Positions 45,484 through 55,096 are shown, numbered from the stretch's first letter. The stretch: DNA of 64,000 bases from Bifidobacterium asteroides (GCF_009683175.1 NZ_WKKW01000001.1:434001-498000); one strand, 5' to 3'. Numbers and translations are program-made. Notes: a model not told the origin generated them from the sequence alone.

Positions 45484-45511
45484 AAAAGGCCCCGGCCATC
45501 GGGCCGGGGCC
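45484..45511 (-). terminator. Terminator of tRNA-Ser(CGA)
   Basis: GGCCCCGGCC (45488-45497) pairs perfectly with GGCCGGGGCC (45502-45511) around ATCG. TTTT follows on the minus strand. Confidence 0.85.
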
Positions 45512-45519
45512 AATAAGGG

Positions 45520-45605
45520 CGGTTGAGGCGAGATTCGAACTCGCGGAGGGAGTTGCCCTCACACGCTTTCGAGGCGTGCTCCTTAGACCGCTCGGACACT
45601 CAACC
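45520..45605 (-). tRNA. tRNA-Ser (anticodon CGA)
   Basis: An 86-base class II tRNA. The acceptor stem GGTTGAG pairs with CTCAACC with discriminator G. The anticodon stem CACGC/GCGTG encloses CTCGAAA, giving anticodon CGA. The long variable arm and the T arm GAGTTCGAATCTC are present. Confidence 0.97.
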
Positions 45606-45713
45606 ATAGTCGTTGCCCGACACTGCCGAACAACAACTTTTCTATTATGCCACAGAGTCCCTACCTGGCAAGCGGCGTGGCGCAGCCAACGGCCACTGTG
45701 AACAACCAGGGAA

Positions 45714-46676
45714 TCACAGTGTCCGGCGTGCCCGGATGGCCTGCGCCCGCTCAGCAAGCTGGTCATCAGGCGGGTAGGCTACATGCTCCAGAGTCAACCC
45801 TCGAGCATCTATAGGACCAGTGGAACCTTCACGCAGGGGGTGGGCCACCTTGTCGGCAAACCATTGCACGGAGCGTCGCCCCTGGCCCACCTGGATGCAG
45901 GCCGCAACCAGTGAGCGGACCATGTTATGCGCAAAAGCATCGGCTACAATCCGAAAGACGGTCAGCCCGGACTCCATAAAGGTCGGAAGGTATCCGACGG
46001 CATTCTGTCCCTGGGCAGCCTCGCACAGATTCACAGTGGGAACCAGGTCCCAGTGTGCTGCCAGGACCTTGCGGATGGTCGTGCCGCCAGGGTTTGGCCT
46101 GGCAAAGGATCCGAAGTCATGCAGACCGATACACTTCGCTGCGGCCTCGTTCATAGCTCGCAGATCCAGGCTCCCTTCCAAGTCAAGCACATAGCCCCGC
46201 ATGCGCGGATCCCCTGGCTGACCCCCCTGGCTGACCCGATACAGATAGGTCCGTTCCAGGGCAGAGAAGCGGGCATCGAAACCTGTAGGGGCCAATCCGA
46301 GACCAAGCAGAACGATGTCGGCAGGCAACAGGTGCCGGAGACGGCGTTCCAGAGCCAAAACACCATCGACCCCCATATGTCCCCTGCAGGATTCGAGCAC
46401 AGCGTCGGGAACGTCCAAGTGTGCCACCTGGTGAGATGCGTGGACCCCAGTGTCTGTCCTTCCAGCCACGACCAGTCTGGGTTCCCAGTCGGCTTGGCGA
46501 TAGGAAACCTCACCATTCGATCTGCGGGCTCCGGTAATCAGAGACAGAGCATGCTCGATGCAACCCTGGACCGTGCGTAGCCCGGGCTGCCGGGCCCAAC
46601 CATGGAAGCCGCCGCCGTCGTAGGCCAGGTCCATACGCAGCCTGACAAGGGACATCCTCCCTTCCTGATCCTCCAT
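45714..46676 (-). CDS. truA: tRNA pseudouridine(38-40) synthase
   Basis: A 320-residue enzyme modifying the anticodon stem-loop. The catalytic Asp75 is in AGRTDTGVHA. The N-terminal DLAYDGGGFHGWARQ and the later RTYLYRVSQG-like strand are also present. AAGGAGG five bases before the ATG at 46676 sets the start; the adjacent GTG at 46679 is too close to it. It follows rplQ after a terminator-like hairpin, as in other bifidobacteria. Confidence 0.93.
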   Translation of the reverse strand: MEDQEGRMSLVRLRMDLAYDGGGFHGWARQPGLRTVQGCIEHALSLITGARRSNGEVSYRQADWEPRLVVAGRTDTGVHASHQVAHLDVPDAVLESCRGHMGVDGVLALERRLRHLLPADIVLLGLGLAPTGFDARFSALERTYLYRVSQGGQPGDPRMRGYVLDLEGSLDLRAMNEAAAKCIGLHDFGSFARPNPGGTTIRKVLAAHWDLVPTVNLCEAAQGQNAVGYLPTFMESGLTVFRIVADAFAHNMVRSLVAACIQVGQGRRSVQWFADKVAHPLREGSTGPIDARGLTLEHVAYPPDDQLAERAQAIRARRTL

Positions 46677-46702
46677 CACGACCTCCTTGGCAGCAATGAC
46701 AA

Positions 46703-46735
46703 ACGGGGCCGGAGAGCCACGCTCCCCGACCCCGT
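46703..46735 (-). terminator. Hairpin between rplQ and truA
   Basis: ACGGGG (46703-46708) pairs with CCCCGT (46730-46735), with an inner GGAG/CTCC stem. TTTG follows on the minus strand, so it may attenuate read-through into truA. Confidence 0.5.
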
Positions 46736-46756
46736 CACCAGATACACAAGGACCGA

Positions 46757-47401
46757 TTACTCGGCAGCCTTCTCGGCATCCTCAGCCACGTCGGCATCTT
46801 TTTGAGCCTGGGCTTCAGCCTGATCAGCCTTGTCAGCGGTCTGCTCCAGATCCTCGGCCGCCTGGTCGGCCTGGGCCACGTCCTGATCGGACTCGTTGGC
46901 CTCAACGGCCTGGTCGACGGCATCCTTGGCAGCGCCTTCGGCGACAGCCGCATCAGTGGCTGCTGCCACCTCGGCGTTGTCGTCCTTGGCAGCCACCTTC
47001 GCCGCGGACTCAGCTTCCTTGACGACGGCCTTCTTGGCCGACAGAGGCTCGGTGACCAGCTCGATCACGGCCTGCGGAGAGTTGTCTCCACGGCGGGGTG
47101 CGATCTTGGTGATGCGGGTGTAGCCACCCTCACGCTGCTGCATCTGCTCGGCAATCTGCGTGAACAGTATGTGGACCACAGACTTGTCACGGATGACGCG
47201 CATAACGCGGCGGCGGGCGGGCAGATCCCCCCGCTTGGCGAAGGTGATCAGCCGCTCAGCCAGCGGACGCAGGCGCTTGGCCTTGGGCAGTGTGGTCGTG
47301 ATACGGCCGTTGGCGAAGAGGCTGGTGGCCATGTTGGCCAGCATCAGCCGCTCGTGTGCCGGGCTGGAGGCCAGACGTGGGCCCTTGCTAGGTTTTGGCA
47401 T
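46757..47401 (-). CDS. rplQ: Ribosomal protein L17 with acidic tail
   Basis: A 214-residue large-subunit protein. Residues 1-120 are standard L17 ([19 protein letters not shown], then [14 protein letters not shown] and [14 protein letters not shown]). Residues about 125-214 are an Ala/Asp/Glu-rich extension with almost no aromatic residues, roughly 90 residues beyond the usual length. Actinobacterial L17 often has a tail, but this one is long. AAGGAG precedes the ATG. It ends the rpsM-rpsK-rpoA-rplQ operon. Confidence 0.95.
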   Translation of the reverse strand: MPKPSKGPRLASSPAHERLMLANMATSLFANGRITTTLPKAKRLRPLAERLITFAKRGDLPARRRVMRVIRDKSVVHILFTQIAEQMQQREGGYTRITKIAPRRGDNSPQAVIELVTEPLSAKKAVVKEAESAAKVAAKDDNAEVAAATDAAVAEGAAKDAVDQAVEANESDQDVAQADQAAEDLEQTADKADQAEAQAQKDADVAEDAEKAAE

Positions 47402-47527
47402 TGGATTATCTCCTTACGGCCCGGGAGGACAGGTGGGCATACGCCCGAACATCCGACTTCCCGGAATTTCTGTCAGCAGGCGACGGAACCCTTCCCCCTC
47501 GCCCGCTCATACGAGGGCTGCAACCCT

Positions 47528-48523
47528 TCACTCGTCGTCAGGCGAGAAGAAGGTGCCTCCCTCGAGATTGTTGGTGTCGAAGCCCAGCGGGGAGGCCTTC
47601 AGCGACAGCCCCATGCCCTCAAGCTTCTCCTTGACCTCGTCGATGGACTTCATGCCGAAGTTGCGGATGTCCAGCAGATCCTGCTCGGTATGCGAGACCA
47701 GTTCGCCGATGGTGTGGATTCCTTCGCGCTTGAGGCAGTTGTAGGAACGCTGCGTCAGGTTCAGGTCCTCAATCGGCACGGACATCTGCGGATCCGCCTC
47801 TTCCACCACAGGCTCGGGTCCGACTTCCACGCCCTCGGCCTGGGTGTTGAGCTCGCGGCAGAGGCCGAAGAGCTCGACCAGGGTCGACCCGGCGGACGCC
47901 ACCGCGTCACGCGGCGAGATGGCGGGCTTGGTCTCCACGTCCAGGATCAGCTTGTCGAAATCCGTGCGCTGCTCGACACGGGTGGCCTCGACCTTGTAGC
48001 TGACCTTGAGCACAGGAGAGTAGATGGAATCAACCGGGATGCGGCCGATCTCATCGTTGTCCTGCTTATTGAGCTGGGCCTGGACGTATCCACGCCCACG
48101 CTCCACCGTAAACTCGATCTCCAGCTCGCCATCCTCGGCCAGGGTCGCAATATGCAGATCAGGATTGGCCACGGTGACACCGGCCGGCGGGGTGATGTCC
48201 CCGGCGGTGGCCTCGCCCTTGCCGCTCTTGCGCAAATACATGACCACAGGCTCGTCGTACTCGCTGGTCAGCACGATGCCCTTGATGTTGAGCAGGATCT
48301 CGGTGACGTCCTCCTCCACACCAGGCAGCGTGGTGAACTCGTGCAGGGCACCCGAAATGCGGACCGAGGTCACAGCCGCACCGGGTATGGAGCTCAGCAG
48401 GGTACGACGCAGGGAGTTGCCCAGGGTGTACCCGAATCCGGGCTCCAAGGGCTCGATGGTGAAACGGGAGCGCTGGGCATTGACGACTTCTTCAGTAAGA
48501 GTCGGACGCTGTGCAATAAGCAC
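47528..48523 (-). CDS. rpoA: RNA polymerase alpha subunit
   Basis: A 331-residue subunit that nucleates RNA polymerase assembly. The N-terminal domain has [20 protein letters not shown]. The C-terminal domain, which contacts UP elements and activators, has [19 protein letters not shown] and [15 protein letters not shown]. The start is a GTG at 48523 with AAAGGA eight bases upstream, giving the usual start LIAQRPTL. It is cotranscribed with rpsK upstream and rplQ downstream. Confidence 0.97.
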   Translation of the reverse strand: MLIAQRPTLTEEVVNAQRSRFTIEPLEPGFGYTLGNSLRRTLLSSIPGAAVTSVRISGALHEFTTLPGVEEDVTEILLNIKGIVLTSEYDEPVVMYLRKSGKGEATAGDITPPAGVTVANPDLHIATLAEDGELEIEFTVERGRGYVQAQLNKQDNDEIGRIPVDSIYSPVLKVSYKVEATRVEQRTDFDKLILDVETKPAISPRDAVASAGSTLVELFGLCRELNTQAEGVEVGPEPVVEEADPQMSVPIEDLNLTQRSYNCLKREGIHTIGELVSHTEQDLLDIRNFGMKSIDEVKEKLEGMGLSLKASPLGFDTNNLEGGTFFSPDDE

Positions 48524-48598
48524 TGTTGCTATCCTTTCAGCTCCGACCGGTGGTGCACTCACCGATCTTCGCGGGTGGATTCATGGGTTTTCTAGTGC

Positions 48599-48997
48599 TC
48601 AGACGCGACGGCGCTTGGGAGGACGAACGCCATTGTGTGCCTGGGGGGTCACATCGGAGATGGAACCGACCTCCAAGCCTGCGGACTGCAGGGAGCGGAT
48701 GGCGGTCTCACGGCCCGAACCCGGGCCCTTGACGAAGACATCCACCTTCTTGACCCCATGCTCCATGGCCTTGCGGGCTGCGGATTCGGCGGCCATGCCC
48801 GCAGCGTAAGGAGTGGACTTGCGGGAGCCCTTGAAGCCTACGTCGCCGCCTGAAGCCCAGGCCACTACAGCACCGGAGGGATCGGTGATGGAGATGATGG
48901 TGTTGTTGAATGTTGACTTGATATGCGCCTGCCCGACCGGAACCGACTTGCGATCCCGACGACGAGGCTTGCGCGCGGCCTGCTTTGCTGCTGCCAT
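48599..48997 (-). CDS. rpsK: Ribosomal protein S11
   Basis: A 132-residue small-subunit platform protein. [35 protein letters not shown] and the C-terminal [18 protein letters not shown] are canonical. The ATG at 48997 is preceded by AGGA. It lies between rpsM and rpoA in the alpha operon. Confidence 0.97.
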   Translation of the reverse strand: MAAAKQAARKPRRRDRKSVPVGQAHIKSTFNNTIISITDPSGAVVAWASGGDVGFKGSRKSTPYAAGMAAESAARKAMEHGVKKVDVFVKGPGSGRETAIRSLQSAGLEVGSISDVTPQAHNGVRPPKRRRV

Positions 48998-49084
48998 TGA
49001 TCCTCGTTTCCTTGTCACGAATAACGAATAACTGATTGCTAGTGCGAACCATCGGGGACCCTCATCCCCGCTTCGCATTCGGCC

Positions 49085-49462
49085 TTACTTGGTCGCCTTC
49101 TTCTTCCCGGCGACGGTGCGCTTGGGTCCCTTGCGGGTGCGGGCGTTGGTCTTGGTCCGCTGGCCGCGCACGGGCAGGCCCCGGCGGTGGCGCTGGCCCT
49201 GATAGCAGTTGATTTGGATCTTACGGCGAATATCAGCGTCGATCTCACGACGCAGATCACCCTCGATCTTGTAGTTTCCCTCGAGGTAATCACGCAGCGT
49301 AATGAGCTGCTCGTCCGTGAGATCCTTGACGCGGGTGTCCGGATTCACTCCGGTCGCGGCAAGTGTTTCCTTGGCGCGAGTACGCCCCACACCGAAGATA
49401 TAGGTGAGGGCTATCTCTATGCGCTTCTCGTTGGGGATGTCGACTCCGGCAAGACGTGCCAT
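49085..49462 (-). CDS. rpsM: Ribosomal protein S13
   Basis: A 125-residue small-subunit head protein. It begins [21 protein letters not shown]-like and carries [12 protein letters not shown] and [20 protein letters not shown], with a basic Lys-rich tail. AAAGGA lies upstream of the ATG at 49462. Confidence 0.97.
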   Translation of the reverse strand: MARLAGVDIPNEKRIEIALTYIFGVGRTRAKETLAATGVNPDTRVKDLTDEQLITLRDYLEGNYKIEGDLRREIDADIRRKIQINCYQGQRHRRGLPVRGQRTKTNARTRKGPKRTVAGKKKATK

Positions 49463-49594
49463 TGCGATTCCTTTTTGTTCTACGCAGGTCGTGCACCGAG
49501 TCTTCCGGTCTCCCGGCCCGGGCCTGCGCACCCGGGGTTCAGCCTGTTGGCTGTGACTCAGCGCCTTTGGTGTTCGTTGCCGCTGGGAATCCGC

Positions 49595-49708
49595 TCAGCC
49601 CTGGCGCTGCTTGTGGCGTGGGTTTTTGCAGATCACCATGACGCGGCCGTGACGACGAATCACGCGGCAGTTCTCGCAGATTCTCTTCACACTAGGGCTG
49701 ACCTTCAT
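49595..49708 (-). CDS. rpmJ: Ribosomal protein L36
   Basis: A 37-residue large-subunit protein, [20 protein letters not shown] and onward, ending HKQRQG. It is the zinc-binding C+ type: CENC near residue 11, then C27 and H32 as the remaining ligands. It lies 25 bases downstream of infA and is too short for most gene finders. Confidence 0.96.
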   Translation of the reverse strand: MKVSPSVKRICENCRVIRRHGRVMVICKNPRHKQRQG

Positions 49709-49733
49709 GGTTTTCCTTTGCTTGTGTACCTTG

Positions 49734-49952
49734 TTACTTGTACCGGTACGTAATCCGTCCGCGGTTCAGATCATAGGGACTCATTTCGAGCACCACCCGA
49801 TCCTGGGGCAGAATGCGAATGTAATTCTTGCGCATCTTGCCGGAAATGGTGGCCAGCACCAGGTGCTTGTTCTCGAGCTCGACGCGGAACATCGCATTCG
49901 GGAGGGCCTCAACCACACGCCCTTCCACCTCGATCACACCATCTTTTGCCAT
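49734..49952 (-). CDS. infA: Translation initiation factor IF-1
   Basis: A 72-residue OB-fold protein that binds the 30S A site. [20 protein letters not shown] begins the protein, and [12 protein letters not shown]-like and GRITYRYK segments end it. The ATG at 49952 is used; the frame upstream is spurious. It is the first gene of the infA-rpmJ-rpsM-rpsK-rpoA-rplQ run and has its own promoter. Confidence 0.96.
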   Translation of the reverse strand: MAKDGVIEVEGRVVEALPNAMFRVELENKHLVLATISGKMRKNYIRILPQDRVVLEMSPYDLNRGRITYRYK

Positions 49953-50012
49953 AAGCCTTCTATCCGATCCTCGGCCGGTTACACAGCGCGCCGAAAGACA
50001 CGCCAAATGGCA

Positions 50013-50018
50013 AGTATA
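50013..50018 (-). promoter_or_regulatory. Probable promoter of infA
   Basis: On the minus strand TATACT is a good -10 box, about 61 bases before the infA ATG. The -35 region is weak. It lies in a short A+T-rich gap, downstream of the hsp20 terminator. Confidence 0.4.
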
Positions 50019-50059
50019 GCATTAATGGACCCAAAATTGGGCAATAGCGTGTTGACACG

Positions 50060-50118
50060 ACAAAAGGGCCGTCTGAACGGCTGTCGCTCAATCAGTATAG
50101 CAGTCGTTCAGGCGGTCC
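50060..50118 (-). terminator. Terminator of hsp20
   Basis: A 14-base arm at 50066-50079 pairs with the arm at 50105-50118, allowing two G-U pairs. TTTTG follows on the minus strand. Confidence 0.65.
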
Positions 50119-50136
50119 GATAAGGACCAGAATCCC

Positions 50137-50598
50137 TCAGTCCTCAATGGCGATGTTCTGCGTGTTGTCAGCCGGCTCGATGCTGGTCTTGGGCAGGGTC
50201 ACCTCCAGGGTGCCGTTTGCATAGTGGGCATGAATGTCCTCCTGGCGGACCTTGTCGCCCACATAGAAGCTGCGGGAGCAGGACCCGGTGTAGCGCTCAC
50301 GCCGGATCCACCGACCCTGGTCGTCCTTGTCACCCTGGTCGCTGTTCTTCTGGGCGGAGACAATCAGGTAGCCGTCCTCCAGACGCAAGCCGATGTCCTT
50401 CTTGTCGAAGCCGGGCATGTCGATGGAGAGTTGGTACTGTCCGTCCTTCTCACGCACATCCGTGTTCATCAGGGGGCTGTTCAGCGCGTTCTTGGCGCCC
50501 TGACCCTGCCGACGCCCGTCACGCCAGTTGTTGAAGAAGGGGTCGTCGAAGAAGTCGCCGAAGATCGAATTGTTCATCAGTGCGGGAAACATAGCCAT
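50137..50598 (-). CDS. Small heat-shock protein Hsp20
   Basis: A 153-residue chaperone that holds unfolding proteins. A short Phe-rich N-terminal arm (IFGDFFDDPFFNNW) precedes the alpha-crystallin domain (about 42-140), which has LSIDMPGFDKKDI and the hallmark ANGTLEVTLPK. AGGAG precedes the ATG at 50598. A HAIR-type inverted repeat about 155 bases upstream indicates control by the HspR repressor. Confidence 0.94.
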   Translation of the reverse strand: MAMFPALMNNSIFGDFFDDPFFNNWRDGRRQGQGAKNALNSPLMNTDVREKDGQYQLSIDMPGFDKKDIGLRLEDGYLIVSAQKNSDQGDKDDQGRWIRRERYTGSCSRSFYVGDKVRQEDIHAHYANGTLEVTLPKTSIEPADNTQNIAIED

Positions 50599-50747
50599 AA
50601 TCACATCTCCTGATTCTTTAAAGTCGTAGTTTCTGCAGACCGGAACCCCAGGCGGACATCCTGACCTGTCCTCCCGGGCTCCCTGCCCTTCACTTTGTCC
50701 AAACCGCGGGCTGGGGGTTCCATGCCCGATGTTCACCCAAGGAATAA

Positions 50748-50774
50748 AAAGTTGAGTCATAGAGACTCAACTTT
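50748..50774. promoter_or_regulatory. HAIR element (HspR operator) upstream of hsp20
   Basis: An 11-base inverted repeat AAAGTTGAGTC/GACTCAACTTT around five bases. Its core TTGAGT-N7-ACTCAA fits the HAIR consensus CTTGAGT-N7-ACTCAAG except for the outermost pair. HspR represses chaperone genes through HAIR in actinobacteria. Confidence 0.8.
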
Positions 50775-50859
50775 CGCTAGCAGCCTTGATTGCTCATCCC
50801 TGCTCTCTCATTCTTCGGGCCTTGAACGACCACATGTCAGACATTACGGGCCAAAATTC

Positions 50860-50888
50860 TTGTGACGTAACTTTGAGGCATTTACCAT
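50860..50888 (+). promoter_or_regulatory. Probable gdhA promoter
   Basis: TTGTGA (50860-50865) and TACCAT (50883-50888) are separated by 17 bases. Each differs from consensus at two positions. The -10 ends 95 bases before the ATG. Confidence 0.4.
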
Positions 50889-50983
50889 AGGATAAGATTC
50901 CGCCAGCCCCCGTAGGCTCTTGAGGGCGGACCCAATCGTGTGTGGACCGGACGGACCGGCCATTCCTAGTCAAAGGAGCTCAG

Positions 50984-52330
50984 ATGCTCACCAACGAATA
51001 CATCAAGCGCGTCTACCAGCAGGTTGAGAAGCGCGACGGCGACCAGCCGGAATTCCTGCAGGCTGTGCGTGAAGTTTTCTCCAGCCTGGAGCCCGTGGTG
51101 GAGCGGCATCCCGAGTATGAGGCCAACGGCGTTCTGGAGCGCCTGGTCGAGCCCGAGCGTGCGGTCAAGTTCCGTGTTGCCTGGACCGATGACCAGGGCC
51201 ATGTCCAGGTCAACCGCGGCTACCGGATCCAATTCAATTCGGCCATCGGCCCCTACAAGGGCGGCCTGCGCTTCCACCCGACCGTGACGGAGTCGGTCAT
51301 CAAGTTCCTGGGCTTCGAGCAGATTCTGAAGAATTCGCTGACCGGGCTGCCCATGGGCGGCGCCAAGGGCGGATCCGACTTCGACCCCAAGGGCCGTTCG
51401 GATGCCGAGGTCATGCGCTTCTGCCAGGCCTTCATGACCGAGCTGCAGCGCCACATCGGACAGTTCACCGATGTGCCGGCCGGCGACATCAACGTGGGAT
51501 CGCGCGAGATCGGCTACCTTTTCGGCCAGTACAAGAGAATACGCGACGAGTACTCGGGCGTGCTGACCGGCAAGGACCTGACCTTCGGCGGCTCCCTGGC
51601 CAGGACCGAGGCCACGGGATACGGCCTGTGCTACTACACCCAGGAAGCCCTGCAGACGCTGCGCAAGGATTCCTTCCAGGGCAAGACCGTCGTCATCTCC
51701 GGTTCGGGCAACGTGGCCATCTTCGCCACCGAAAAGGCCCAGCAGCTGGGCGCCAAGGTGGTGACGGCATCCGACTCCAACGGATACGTCTACGATCCCA
51801 ACGGGATTGACCTCGATATCGTCAAGGACATCAAGCTGGGTCACCGCGGCCGAATTCGCGAATATGCGGACCGCGTGGACTCCGCTGAGTACCACGAGGG
51901 CTGCAAGGGAGTCTGGACTGTGCCCTGCGACATCGCCCTGCCCTGCGCCACGCAGAACGAAATCGATGAGGAATCCGCAAAGGCCCTGGTCGCCAACGGA
52001 TGCACCGTGGTCTGCGAGGGCGCCAACATGCCCTCCACCCCCGAAGCCATCCAGGTCTATCAGGACAACAAAGTGCTCTACGGGCCCGCCAAGGCCGCCA
52101 ACGCCGGCGGCGTGGCAGTCTCCGGTCTGGAGATGAGCCAGAACTCGCTGCGCCTGCAGTGGACCTTCGACGAAGTGGACCAGCGGCTGAAGGACATTAT
52201 GACCGGGATCTTCCAGAAGTCCTACCAGGCCTCCAAGGAATACGGGCATGAGGGCGACCTGATGCTGGGCGCCAACGTGGCCGGCTTCACCAAGGTGGCC
52301 GATGCCATGGTGGCCCAGGGCATCCTCTGA
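50984..52330 (+). CDS. gdhA: NADP-specific glutamate dehydrogenase
   Basis: A 448-residue enzyme that fixes ammonium onto 2-oxoglutarate to make glutamate. The active-site block is GLPMGGAKGGSDFDPKGRSD (catalytic lysines). The Rossmann domain has VVISGSGNVAIFATEKA, and GGVAVSGLEMSQNS is typical of the NADP-dependent hexameric form. AAAGGAG five bases before the ATG at 50984 sets the start. A strong terminator follows. It is unusual to find it between adk and infA. Confidence 0.96.
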   Translation: MLTNEYIKRVYQQVEKRDGDQPEFLQAVREVFSSLEPVVERHPEYEANGVLERLVEPERAVKFRVAWTDDQGHVQVNRGYRIQFNSAIGPYKGGLRFHPTVTESVIKFLGFEQILKNSLTGLPMGGAKGGSDFDPKGRSDAEVMRFCQAFMTELQRHIGQFTDVPAGDINVGSREIGYLFGQYKRIRDEYSGVLTGKDLTFGGSLARTEATGYGLCYYTQEALQTLRKDSFQGKTVVISGSGNVAIFATEKAQQLGAKVVTASDSNGYVYDPNGIDLDIVKDIKLGHRGRIREYADRVDSAEYHEGCKGVWTVPCDIALPCATQNEIDEESAKALVANGCTVVCEGANMPSTPEAIQVYQDNKVLYGPAKAANAGGVAVSGLEMSQNSLRLQWTFDEVDQRLKDIMTGIFQKSYQASKEYGHEGDLMLGANVAGFTKVADAMVAQGIL

Positions 52331-52355
52331 GATGGGACTTAGCCCATCTGAACAG

Positions 52356-52392
52356 AAGGGGTCCGACCTGCAGAAATTGCGTCGGACCCCTT
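52356..52392. terminator. Bidirectional terminator between gdhA and the GH2 gene
   Basis: GGGGTCCGAC (52358-52367) pairs perfectly with GTCGGACCCC (52381-52390). TT follows on the plus strand and CTT on the minus strand. It separates convergent genes. Confidence 0.75.
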
Positions 52393-52417
52393 ATTGCGCT
52401 TTAGCGAACAGCAGGAC

Positions 52418-55096
52418 TCAGGCGACCAGCTGGTCGATGACCTCGGGATCGATCCTCTGGCGCGGGTTGAAGTCCTTGGAGCCCAGATACCGGTAGATGC
52501 TGGCCTGTAGAGCCCTGGCCTCCGGATATTCGGTCAGATTCTGCAGGCCCATGGAGGAGAGCAGAAGCCGGCCCTTGCCGCAACGGCATTCCAGCAGCTG
52601 CGTCATGGGTCGCAGGTAGGCGTAGCTGTCCATCTCGGTGATGATGGACTGGTAGCGCTCGGGCAGAACGATGGCCCGCTGGGTGGCCATGGGCCACCAC
52701 TGCCAGTCAGTGTGCGAGTCGGTCGGAAAATCGGCAAAAACAGGGTGGTCGGCCTGAATGAACTGCCCCATGGTGCCGCTCTGATCCTTGAACGTTCCCA
52801 CCGACCAGAAGTCCGTGGAGAAGTGGGCCTGAACGGATCCGGGCAGGGACTGGGCCGTGGAGTCGGGACTCAGATAGACCGTGCCCCCCTGGTCTAGGAC
52901 CCGACGCGCCTGCTGGTCGAACCTCCTGGCTTCGTACAGACCGTCTGGACGGTCAGACTGGCTGTCCTGGTAGACCCAGACCGAATAGACGTTGGCCACG
53001 CCGTCGATCTCCAGACTCAGACGGCAGCGTTGGTTGCCTTCAACTCCGTCCAGAGGCAGTTCGAAGGCCCCCAGTTCGGTCAGCTTGCCCACCGGACATG
53101 TGACCTGACGGAAGACACGCTCCTGATCAACCCCCCGGCCCTGCAACCGCAGCCGCAGATCACCCTGCAGTGTACATCGACCGTAGTTGGCCACCTTGAC
53201 CGTCCCTGAGAGCTTCTCCCGGTTGGTATAGGCATAGCGGTCCATGACTGCCAGCGGCAACTGGTCGGTGAAGAAGGACCGGAAGCGTTCAGGGCGGGCG
53301 AAGGGGAAGCGCTTGGGGCGTAGGTGGGCATCCATCATGCCCACCAAAGCCGTGCCTTGTCCAGGGAAATCCTGAAGACCCAGCAGCGATAGCCCGGACA
53401 TGGAAGGGGTTCGCAGGACGGACTCCACCTCCTCCCGGTAGCAGATCCGTGACAGTTCGCCTGTAGCGGCCACCCAATCAAACCAGGTACGCTGGTCAAG
53501 GCCCGATTCACGAACCCTGTCACGGATCATTTCGTAATTGTCAGGACGGGTGACCCCGGTGAACTCTTCAATCTCCCGGAAGTCAGGCAGCACCTCATAC
53601 TGCCCTACCTCGAATCCATAGACCGGCACCTCGCACTCTTTGCGGACTTCCTGCATGGTGTCCTCGAAATTGTGGGCAGTGCCCGGATGAACCGCGTTGG
53701 TGGACCCACGCATGTTGGCAAAGCAGCAGCGCAGGTCGTGGCCCTTATAAGACTCAGAAGTGTAGACCTCGTTGCAGTCGTCGCTGCCAAGCTGACCATA
53801 GTGCGGGTTTGAGGAATTGGCATAGAGCCGGGTATCGTCAATGCTCCGGGCATCCTGCACCAGCTGAGCCATGCGCTGGTGACCGGTCGCATCCGCAGAC
53901 AGCTCGTTGCCCAGGGTGAGCATGACAAAGGAGGGGTGGTTGGCCAGGAAGAGCAGTGTCTGCTCCAGTTCGGTGCGGTAATAGCGGTAGCTGACATCCT
54001 CCTGGAAGGCATGTTGGTGGTCCCAGTGGGAGAGCTCGGGCTGCATCATCATCCCCATCCGGTCCGCCGCTACGAAGGCTGCCTCGGGCGGGCAGTGCGA
54101 ATGGAAGCGGACCACATTCACTCCGTATGAACGGTAGGCCTCCAGAATACGAATCCAGGAGCCCACGTCCATGGGCGGGAAACCGGTCTGCGGGAACTCA
54201 GCGCAATTGGCCTCTCCACGCAGGAAGAAGGCCCTGCCATTGAGAGCCAGTCTCCCCTGCTCATCGGCAGCGAAGTCACGGATGCCGAAGTCCGTGCTGA
54301 CCCGCGAGAGCACCCTGGATCCGTCTGGCATCAAAAGTTCAACCGTTATGCCGTGCAGACAGCCCTGGTATTCGTCCCAGCGATCCGCATGGGCGTCAAG
54401 CGGAAGATCTGGCCAAGTCAGTGTTCGCCGCCCAGGTTCCAGGTCTGCAGCAACCTCCATAGGCTGGGCCAGCGCATCGGAAGAGAGCCTCAGGCGGCCA
54501 TGGAATCCTTGGCCCGAATCCACATCAACCTCTGCGGTCAGCACATCGCCATGGGGGTAGACGCGAACCCTATCCAGGAAGGTGTCCTCCTCCACACGCA
54601 GGCCAATCTCTCCCAGAAGCCCGTTCCAGTTGGTCTGGGTGTGGTCAGTGGCGGTCGAGGAATCCAGAATGGCGTCGTGGGGCATGCCCTGATAGGCGTT
54701 GTCGGAATCCACCTGCAGCAGGTCATCGCCCGTCAGCAGTCCAGTCAGCTCGAAAACATGGGGGGTGTTCAAAGTCTGAGGACGGTAGGGCTCAACCAGG
54801 CGTTCACCGACCCTGACCTCCAGGCGGCGAGCGCGCTCCACCTCGAAGAAGACCCTCTGCCCCGGCTGCGGGGTCCATCGAATCTGCCGGGATAATCTGA
54901 CTGTCCCCTCGAAGGTGTGCCGCCTGGTCAGCCGGGAGCCGATGGGTCCGGGCTTGCCGCTGCCATAGTCAGCAGACAACTCCTGATCATCATGTCCGAG
55001 TCCGTTGGTGTCCAGTGTGCCTGGCAACAGGACGGTTCCCCGCAGTTCAGACGGGGACTGAACCTGCCAGGCTCCAGCCAATGCAACCTTGGTCAT
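52418..55096 (-). CDS. Glycoside hydrolase family 2 protein
   Basis: An 892-residue GH2-type glycosidase. A sugar-binding jelly-roll domain (about 1-170) and an Ig-like domain (about 175-290) precede a TIM barrel (about 290-600). The acid/base is E398 in LGNELSAD and the likely nucleophile is E496 in YGFEVGQYE. The final 290 residues are beta-rich. There is no signal peptide, so it acts in the cytosol on imported oligosaccharides. The specificity (beta-galactoside, -glucuronide or -mannoside) is not clear; the family is only partly recognised. Its ATG overlaps the stop of the DUF5107 gene by four bases. Confidence 0.8.
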   Translation of the reverse strand: MTKVALAGAWQVQSPSELRGTVLLPGTLDTNGLGHDDQELSADYGSGKPGPIGSRLTRRHTFEGTVRLSRQIRWTPQPGQRVFFEVERARRLEVRVGERLVEPYRPQTLNTPHVFELTGLLTGDDLLQVDSDNAYQGMPHDAILDSSTATDHTQTNWNGLLGEIGLRVEEDTFLDRVRVYPHGDVLTAEVDVDSGQGFHGRLRLSSDALAQPMEVAADLEPGRRTLTWPDLPLDAHADRWDEYQGCLHGITVELLMPDGSRVLSRVSTDFGIRDFAADEQGRLALNGRAFFLRGEANCAEFPQTGFPPMDVGSWIRILEAYRSYGVNVVRFHSHCPPEAAFVAADRMGMMMQPELSHWDHQHAFQEDVSYRYYRTELEQTLLFLANHPSFVMLTLGNELSADATGHQRMAQLVQDARSIDDTRLYANSSNPHYGQLGSDDCNEVYTSESYKGHDLRCCFANMRGSTNAVHPGTAHNFEDTMQEVRKECEVPVYGFEVGQYEVLPDFREIEEFTGVTRPDNYEMIRDRVRESGLDQRTWFDWVAATGELSRICYREEVESVLRTPSMSGLSLLGLQDFPGQGTALVGMMDAHLRPKRFPFARPERFRSFFTDQLPLAVMDRYAYTNREKLSGTVKVANYGRCTLQGDLRLRLQGRGVDQERVFRQVTCPVGKLTELGAFELPLDGVEGNQRCRLSLEIDGVANVYSVWVYQDSQSDRPDGLYEARRFDQQARRVLDQGGTVYLSPDSTAQSLPGSVQAHFSTDFWSVGTFKDQSGTMGQFIQADHPVFADFPTDSHTDWQWWPMATQRAIVLPERYQSIITEMDSYAYLRPMTQLLECRCGKGRLLLSSMGLQNLTEYPEARALQASIYRYLGSKDFNPRQRIDPEVIDQLVA

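Larger units (their letters stand above)
44964..45519. other. 556-base gene-poor region
   Basis: A long low-GC stretch between the lipoprotein gene and tRNA-Ser(CGA). It contains an imperfect tandem repeat (CAATCATGAAGTG then CAATCATCAAGCA near 45047-45072), a promoter-repeat-hairpin unit that looks like a small RNA gene, and the tRNA terminator. No convincing protein gene was found. Confidence 0.6.
50599..50983. other. 385-base divergent region between hsp20 and gdhA
   Basis: It holds the HspR-type operator for hsp20 and a likely gdhA promoter. No other gene or repeat was recognised. Confidence 0.6.

Noticed and set aside
46802-48595. A 597-codon open frame on the plus strand
   Set aside because: It runs antisense through rplQ and rpoA, both of which are unmistakable.
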